9,241 nucleotides of DNA from an uncultured Christensenella sp. (lineage in GTDB: Bacteria > Bacillota > Clostridia > Christensenellales > UBA3700): NCBI GenBank assembly GCA_910584035.1, contig CAJTZR010000078.1, forward strand, positions 1-9,241, read 5' to 3'. Made by a program: the position numbers and the translations under genes. Below the pieces are notes generated by a model. The model worked only from the letters and a program-made list of their open reading frames with translations, was not told the origin of the DNA and did no database searches. Of the stretch, positions 6,079-9,241 are shown piece after piece (positions within the stretch are counted from its first letter, which is position 1; each line of letters begins with the position of its first letter).

Positions 6079-7968
6079 ATGACAAAGAAAAATCTCACAA
6101 TTTTAATAGTTTGTATAGTTGTTTTTATTACACTATGTTTAGTTGCTTTAGGAATTTTTTTAGGCATTCATTTTAATAAAAAAAATAATTTTGATATAAA
6201 CGTATATATTGATGGTGAATTTTATAGTGTGACACCATATGACAATAATTTTGTTTTACCAACTCCACCAGATTTAGTGGGTGCAAATTTTGTTGGTTGG
6301 TATTTAGACGAAAATTTTACTAAGAAAATTAATAATGTTAAAGATATCAAAATGTTGTACAACTCTAAAGATAAAACTATATATGCTAAATATGAATATT
6401 ATAAAATTGTAATAAATTTTGTTGTTGATGATGTTATTACAGAAGTTTTGGTAATTGATAAGATAGAAGATTTTAAGGAGTTAGATACTCCCTCAAAAGA
6501 AAATGCAAAATTTTTAGGCTGGTTTTTAGGTGATAATAGGATAGATAAGTATAGTTGTAGAGATAAAATGAATAAATTTGCAAAATATAACTTGCAAGCA
6601 GTTTATTGTTATCACGAGTACTTTCAACAAGTCAATACTGCTACTTGTGAACAAGATGGCGAAGACTACAAGCATTGCATTAAGTGTGATGAGAATTTTG
6701 ATATAAAACAAGTAAAAGCTTTTGGACATACTGCTAGAGAGCAAATAGATTTTGACGATTTGGAGCATTTTAATTATTGTGAACGATATCAACAATGTGG
6801 CAAAAAGTTTAATATTCAACCACATATATTTGATGATTATGCAAATTATGATTATTGCAGTAGATGTAATCATATAACAATTGAAGCTCCTATAGAAGGC
6901 AGTGCAATTTTAAAGGAGCAAATGGTAGCACGTGAAAAAATAACAGACTTTAGTAATGTTCCAAATAAACCTAATGTTAAAGGCACATTAGATATGATAG
7001 CGGTTAATATTGGACAAGGTGATTGTATTTTTATTAAATTTCCAGATGGAAAAAGTATGGTAATGGATAGTGGCTCTGCATTTGGAACGAGCAATAACTA
7101 TGATAAATTAGAAGAAGTTTTGAATAAATATAAAATTTCTACATTAGATTATTTGTTTATTACCCATAGTGATTATGACCACATTAGATATATAGAGAAA
7201 ATGCTGAAAAATTTTGCAGTTAAAAATGTATATATTCCACGTGTAAGTGATGACCATAAAGGAAGCACTTATCAAGATACTATAACAGCTATTTCAAAAG
7301 CAACTTATTTAGAAAATGGTGTTATTCAAAAAACCAAAGTTAGGTATAATATTCACGATTTCCAAATTGCAGGGAAAAGCTGGCGTATGAGGTGTTATAC
7401 TTATCTTAAAAAAGACTATCCAACTATAACCAAAGCCGAAACTTTTTCTCCAACTATCCCAAATGTTAAAGACACTGGAGATATAATTAATTCTGTATCA
7501 CCAATATGTTTACTTGAGTACGCTGGTAGGACAATAGTTTTAACTGGTGATTCTAATCAATATAATGAATCATACTTGGTAAATAGAGGGGTGTTCTTAG
7601 GAGTTGATGCAGATGTGCTAAAAGTCGCTCACCACGGCTCAAAAACTTCTACAACTGCCAATTTTTTAGCAAGTGTAAAATGCGAATATGCATTGATAAG
7701 TCACGGGGGAATGTATGGTCACCCAACTGAGGAAGTTTTGCAAAGGCTAGACGATTTTGGTTACAAAGCTATTTATGAAACAATGGGCGATGGAAATATT
7801 AAAGTGAGTGTATCATATAATGGCACACTAAATATTGATGCACAAAATTCTGATAATAAAGACATTAATGACAAACTTTATATGTTTAGGTTATTTACTA
7901 TAGAGGAGTGTTGTTTAAATTATAGTAATAAAGAAGATATAAGTCTTGTGATTGATTTAATAGCTTAA
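6079..7968 (+). CDS. Membrane-anchored ComEC-like metallo-beta-lactamase-fold hydrolase with surface repeats
   Basis: This 629-aa protein has an N-terminal anchor (TM about 5-32) with the body outside. Two Listeria-Bacteroides/InlB-type B-repeats follow (about 40-106 and 109-176; hallmarks FVGWYLDENFTKKI and FLGWFLGD). A Cys/His-rich segment comes next (about 177-265: C190, C200-x2-C203, GH217, C234, C240, H249, C260-x2-C263), like the 'ATC..G..C..C' modules of Firmicutes surface proteins. The MBL domain (about 302-587) has VNIGQGD (309-315), the metal motif HSDYDH (363-368), LTGDS (488-492), AHHGS (517-521) and SHGGMYGHP (541-549), as in the C-terminal domain of ComEC/Rec2. A tail of about 40 aa is unassigned. 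ComEC MBL domains are linked to DNA degradation, and other surface MBLs are phosphocholine esterases; the substrate here is open. The ATG at 6079 is chosen because GGGTG (6069-6073) sits 5 nt upstream; the ATG at 6067 has no ribosome site. Confidence 0.87.
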   Translation: MTKKNLTILIVCIVVFITLCLVALGIFLGIHFNKKNNFDINVYIDGEFYSVTPYDNNFVLPTPPDLVGANFVGWYLDENFTKKINNVKDIKMLYNSKDKTIYAKYEYYKIVINFVVDDVITEVLVIDKIEDFKELDTPSKENAKFLGWFLGDNRIDKYSCRDKMNKFAKYNLQAVYCYHEYFQQVNTATCEQDGEDYKHCIKCDENFDIKQVKAFGHTAREQIDFDDLEHFNYCERYQQCGKKFNIQPHIFDDYANYDYCSRCNHITIEAPIEGSAILKEQMVAREKITDFSNVPNKPNVKGTLDMIAVNIGQGDCIFIKFPDGKSMVMDSGSAFGTSNNYDKLEEVLNKYKISTLDYLFITHSDYDHIRYIEKMLKNFAVKNVYIPRVSDDHKGSTYQDTITAISKATYLENGVIQKTKVRYNIHDFQIAGKSWRMRCYTYLKKDYPTITKAETFSPTIPNVKDTGDIINSVSPICLLEYAGRTIVLTGDSNQYNESYLVNRGVFLGVDADVLKVAHHGSKTSTTANFLASVKCEYALISHGGMYGHPTEEVLQRLDDFGYKAIYETMGDGNIKVSVSYNGTLNIDAQNSDNKDINDKLYMFRLFTIEECCLNYSNKEDISLVIDLIA

Positions 7969-7994
7969 TTTTAGCTTGATAATAGGTGAACAAT

Positions 7995-8489
7995 ATGGAA
8001 TTAAAAAAATATAATAATGAAAATGCTGAAATTATAACAAGTTGGATAAAAGACGAGAAAAGTTTATATCAATGGTCAGCTGATAGAATTAATAAGTTTC
8101 CTATTACTGCCCAACATTTAAATGAATTTTATCAAACAATGGTTGATAGCGATAGATTTTTTCCATTGACTTGTTTTGAACAAGATATTGTTGTAGGACA
8201 TTTGATAATTAGATATCCTGAAAAATGCAATAATGTGGTGCGTTTTGGTTTTGTTATCATTGCACCGTATATGCGTGGTAGTGGTAATGGTAAAAAAATG
8301 TTACAACTTGCAATAGATTATGCAAAAAATACATTGAAAGCTACTAAAATAAATTTAGGTGTATTTGCAAATAATGAAAGTGCAAAGTTTTGTTATGAGT
8401 CAGTAGGTTTTAAACCTATTGGAAAAGTTGAGAAATATCAAATGCCAATTGGTGAGTGGGATTGTATAGAAATGGAATTGGAATTATAG
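7995..8489 (+). CDS. GNAT family N-acetyltransferase
   Basis: This 164-aa cytosolic enzyme is predicted to transfer acetyl from acetyl-CoA to an amine. Motif A spans FGFVIIAPYMRGSGNGKKML (84-103), with the pyrophosphate-binding RGSGNGK (94-100). Motif B is NESAKFCYESVGFKPIG (127-143). The N-terminal half (SWIKDEKSLYQWSADR, then ..LTCFEQDIVVGHLIIR) resembles the RimJ/RimL-like group, but the substrate is unknown. An in-frame GTG at 7986 lies inside the Shine-Dalgarno AGGTGA (7984-7989), so the ATG at 7995, 5 nt later, is the start. The gap after the MBL gene is only 26 nt with no terminator or promoter seen, suggesting co-transcription. No clear terminator was found after its TAG. Confidence 0.9.
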   Translation: MELKKYNNENAEIITSWIKDEKSLYQWSADRINKFPITAQHLNEFYQTMVDSDRFFPLTCFEQDIVVGHLIIRYPEKCNNVVRFGFVIIAPYMRGSGNGKKMLQLAIDYAKNTLKATKINLGVFANNESAKFCYESVGFKPIGKVEKYQMPIGEWDCIEMELEL

Positions 8490-8556
8490 CAAATAGTTGT
8501 AATATTAATTTTAACTTTTAAAAAGAAAAATAATTGATTAAACAGCTAAATTTTGC

Positions 8557-8585
8557 TTGACATATCTTTAAAAAATCTTTATAAT
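8557..8585 (+). promoter_or_regulatory. Perfect-consensus sigma-A promoter without a downstream gene
   Basis: TTGACA (8557-8562), a 17-nt spacer and TATAAT (8580-8585) match the full sigma-A consensus. Transcription would start near 8592. No protein gene follows; the next gene is tRNA-Gly at 8741, which has its own promoter at 8693-8721. It may add to tRNA operon expression, drive a short RNA, or be left from a lost gene. Confidence 0.75.
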
Positions 8586-8591
8586 AAGCAA

Positions 8592-8647
8592 GTAAGACAA
8601 AAAGAGTAGTGATAAAGGTGATTTATACTTGCATAAATAATGTATAA
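8592..8647 (+). other. Orphan translation-initiation site with no reading frame
   Basis: The segment 8613-8626 is identical over 14 nt to the ribosome site of the MmcQ/YjbR gene (1047-1060), AAAGGTGA included. At the ATG position here the sequence reads ATA (8625-8627). A TTG at 8629 opens only TTG-CAT-AAA-TAA, and the ATA frame stops after three codons. A 6-bp stem (8623-8628 with 8642-8647) overlaps. It could be a decayed gene start, a leader peptide or a short RNA. No coding product is claimed. Confidence 0.4.
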
Positions 8648-8692
8648 GTTTTAAATTTATTTAGATTTTTTTAAAATTTATTATCAATTTAA

Positions 8693-8721
8693 TTGACAAT
8701 ATCTTTTTTATATGGTATTAT
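8693..8721 (+). promoter_or_regulatory. Promoter of the tRNA Gly-Arg-His operon
   Basis: TTGACA (8693-8698), a 17-nt spacer and TATTAT (8716-8721). The predicted start near 8728 is about 13 nt before the tRNA-Gly 5' end, giving a short leader typical of tRNA operons. Confidence 0.75.
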
Positions 8722-8740
8722 CTAATGGCGTTGAGATTAT

Positions 8741-8814
8741 GCGGGTGTAGTTCAATGGTAGAATCCCAGCCTTCCAAGCTGGTCGTGTGGGTTCGATTCC
8801 CATCACCCGCTCCA
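8741..8814 (+). tRNA. tRNA-Gly (anticodon TCC)
   Basis: Acceptor GCGGGTG (8741-8747) pairs with CACCCGC (8804-8810). The anticodon loop CTTCCAA sits between CCAGC and GCTGG, giving TCC. The T arm carries GGTTCGATTCC. Discriminator T and encoded CCA (8812-8814). First of three tRNA genes separated by 5-nt gaps. Confidence 0.97.
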
Positions 8815-8819
8815 GTTAT

Positions 8820-8896
8820 GGGTCAGTAGCTCAGTTGGATAGAGCAACGGCCTTCTAAGCCGTAGGTCAGGGGTTCGAATCCCTTCTGGCTCACCA
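8820..8896 (+). tRNA. tRNA-Arg (anticodon TCT)
   Basis: Acceptor GGGTCAG (8820-8826) pairs with CTGGCTC (8886-8892), including two G-T pairs. The anticodon stem ACGGC/GCCGT encloses CTTCTAA, anticodon TCT, reading AGA. The T arm is GGGGTTCGAATCCC. Discriminator A, encoded CCA. It lies 5 nt after tRNA-Gly. Confidence 0.96.
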
Positions 8897-8901
8897 AATG
8901 T

Positions 8902-8979
8902 GGTGGGTATAGCGCAGTTGGCTAGCGCGCCAGGTTGTGGCCCTGGAGGTCAAGGGTTCAATTCCCTTTACTCACCCCA
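8902..8979 (+). tRNA. tRNA-His (anticodon GTG)
   Basis: Acceptor GTGGGTA (8903-8909) pairs with TACTCAC (8969-8975). The histidine-specific extra G at 8902 faces C73 (8976). The anticodon loop TTGTGGC lies between CCAGG and CCTGG. CCA is encoded (8977-8979). It lies 5 nt after tRNA-Arg and is the last gene of this operon. Confidence 0.96.
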
Positions 8980-9015
8980 TTAAATTAATAATAATGTTTA
9001 TGATTTATATTGTAA

Positions 9016-9031
9016 TTTAACATTTGTTAAA
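9016..9031. repeat. 16-bp palindrome in the gap between tRNA-His and tRNA-Gln
   Basis: TTTAACA-TT-TGTTAAA is a perfect 7-bp inverted repeat with a 2-bp centre in the 121-nt gap 8980-9100. It has no T run after it and no GC, so it is a poor terminator. It could be a protein-binding site or chance in AT-rich DNA. No good promoter for the Gln tRNAs was found in the gap. Confidence 0.35.
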
Positions 9032-9100
9032 GTTAAATAAATTTAAAACATACTTATAACAAATAAATAGATATTTATCCATTAAAGTGCGATACAATAT

Positions 9101-9175
9101 TGGGGTGTCGCCAAGCGGTAAGGCACCAGATTTTGATTCTGGCATTCGTAGGTTCAAATCCTGCCACCCCAGCCA
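9101..9175 (+). tRNA. tRNA-Gln (anticodon TTG)
   Basis: Acceptor TGGGGTG (9101-9107) pairs with CACCCCA (9165-9171). The anticodon stem CCAGA/TCTGG encloses TTTTGAT, giving TTG, reading CAA. Discriminator G and encoded CCA (9173-9175). It is followed 16 nt later by a second, partial Gln tRNA gene. Confidence 0.96.
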
Positions 9176-9191
9176 ATATAAATATCTTTAA

Positions 9192-9241
9192 TGGGGTATC
9201 GCCAAGCGGTAAGGCAACGGACTCTGACTCCGACATTCGGG
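9192..9241 (+). tRNA. tRNA-Gln (anticodon CTG), truncated by the window edge
   Basis: It starts TGGGGTA and shares nearly all of its first 26 nt with the preceding tRNA-Gln. The anticodon loop CTCTGAC gives CTG, reading CAG. In the visible anticodon stem ACGGA/TCCGA the outermost pair (27-43) is an A-A mismatch; the other four pair normally. The T arm and acceptor 3' strand lie beyond the window. Confidence 0.9.

Noticed and set aside
6526..7094. Minus-strand open frames inside the MBL gene
   Set aside because: They are antisense to a well-supported conserved domain gene, with hydrophobic low-complexity translations and no start signals.
7986..7994. GTG at 7986 as start of the acetyltransferase
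   Set aside because: This GTG is part of the AGGTGA ribosome site for the ATG at 7995.
9070..9194. Two 9-nt inverted matches flanking tRNA-Gln(TTG) (9070-9087 with 9178-9194)
   Set aside because: The blocks are in the wrong order to form one inverted repeat, and matches of this size are expected by chance in such AT-rich flanks.
8741..9241. tRNA cluster as an integration site of a mobile element
   Set aside because: No integrase, no duplicated tRNA 3' end and no att-like repeat are visible within the window.
1..9241. CRISPR array, riboswitch or insertion sequence
   Set aside because: No regularly spaced repeats, no recognisable riboswitch core and no transposase were found on either strand.

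Overview
The window is AT-rich DNA with the look of a low-GC Gram-positive bacterium (Bacillota), most likely an uncultured gut-type Clostridia or relative. The evidence is a lipobox lipoprotein, InlB-type B-repeats and Cys-rich 'ATC..G' surface modules, a C1 peptidase with a lectin-like domain, near-consensus sigma-A promoters (TTGAYA-17-TATAAT) and tRNA genes with encoded CCA. The standard code fits: Trp is TGG, and the eight complete genes end in TAA (6) or TAG (2). The taxonomic placement is inference.

Layout. At the left edge, the first four codons of a leftward gene (1-12) share a divergent promoter region with a rightward lipoprotein of the endonuclease/exonuclease/phosphatase superfamily (127-993). 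Next come a MmcQ/YjbR-family protein (1059-1421) and, convergent to it across a bidirectional terminator, a small XRE-type regulator (1506-1706, minus). A 205-bp divergent intergenic region follows, with a strong promoter and a 16-bp palindrome over its start point. It leads into a two-gene ABC-2 exporter (1912-3781). After that come three rightward genes with gaps of 26 to 63 nt: a large cell-surface papain-like protease (3835-6015), a membrane-anchored ComEC-like metallo-beta-lactamase-fold protein (6079-7968) and a GNAT acetyltransferase (7995-8489). The right end is a tRNA cluster, Gly(TCC)-Arg(TCT)-His(GTG), then Gln(TTG) and a truncated Gln(CTG).

How the genes may work together. The XRE protein is the obvious candidate regulator of the ABC exporter. 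Three proteins look exported or surface-attached: a nuclease/phosphodiesterase-type lipoprotein, a C1 protease and an MBL-fold hydrolase. This suggests extracellular polymer degradation or host interaction, but no shared pathway is proven.

The most unusual structure is an approximately 34-nt repeat present three times (1422-1455 +, 3780-3813 +, 6001-6034 -). Each copy abuts or overlaps a stop codon. The first two bracket the XRE/ABC module as direct repeats, and the last two bracket the protease gene as inverted repeats. A second oddity is a perfect-consensus promoter at 8557-8585 followed by a strong Shine-Dalgarno but no open reading frame.
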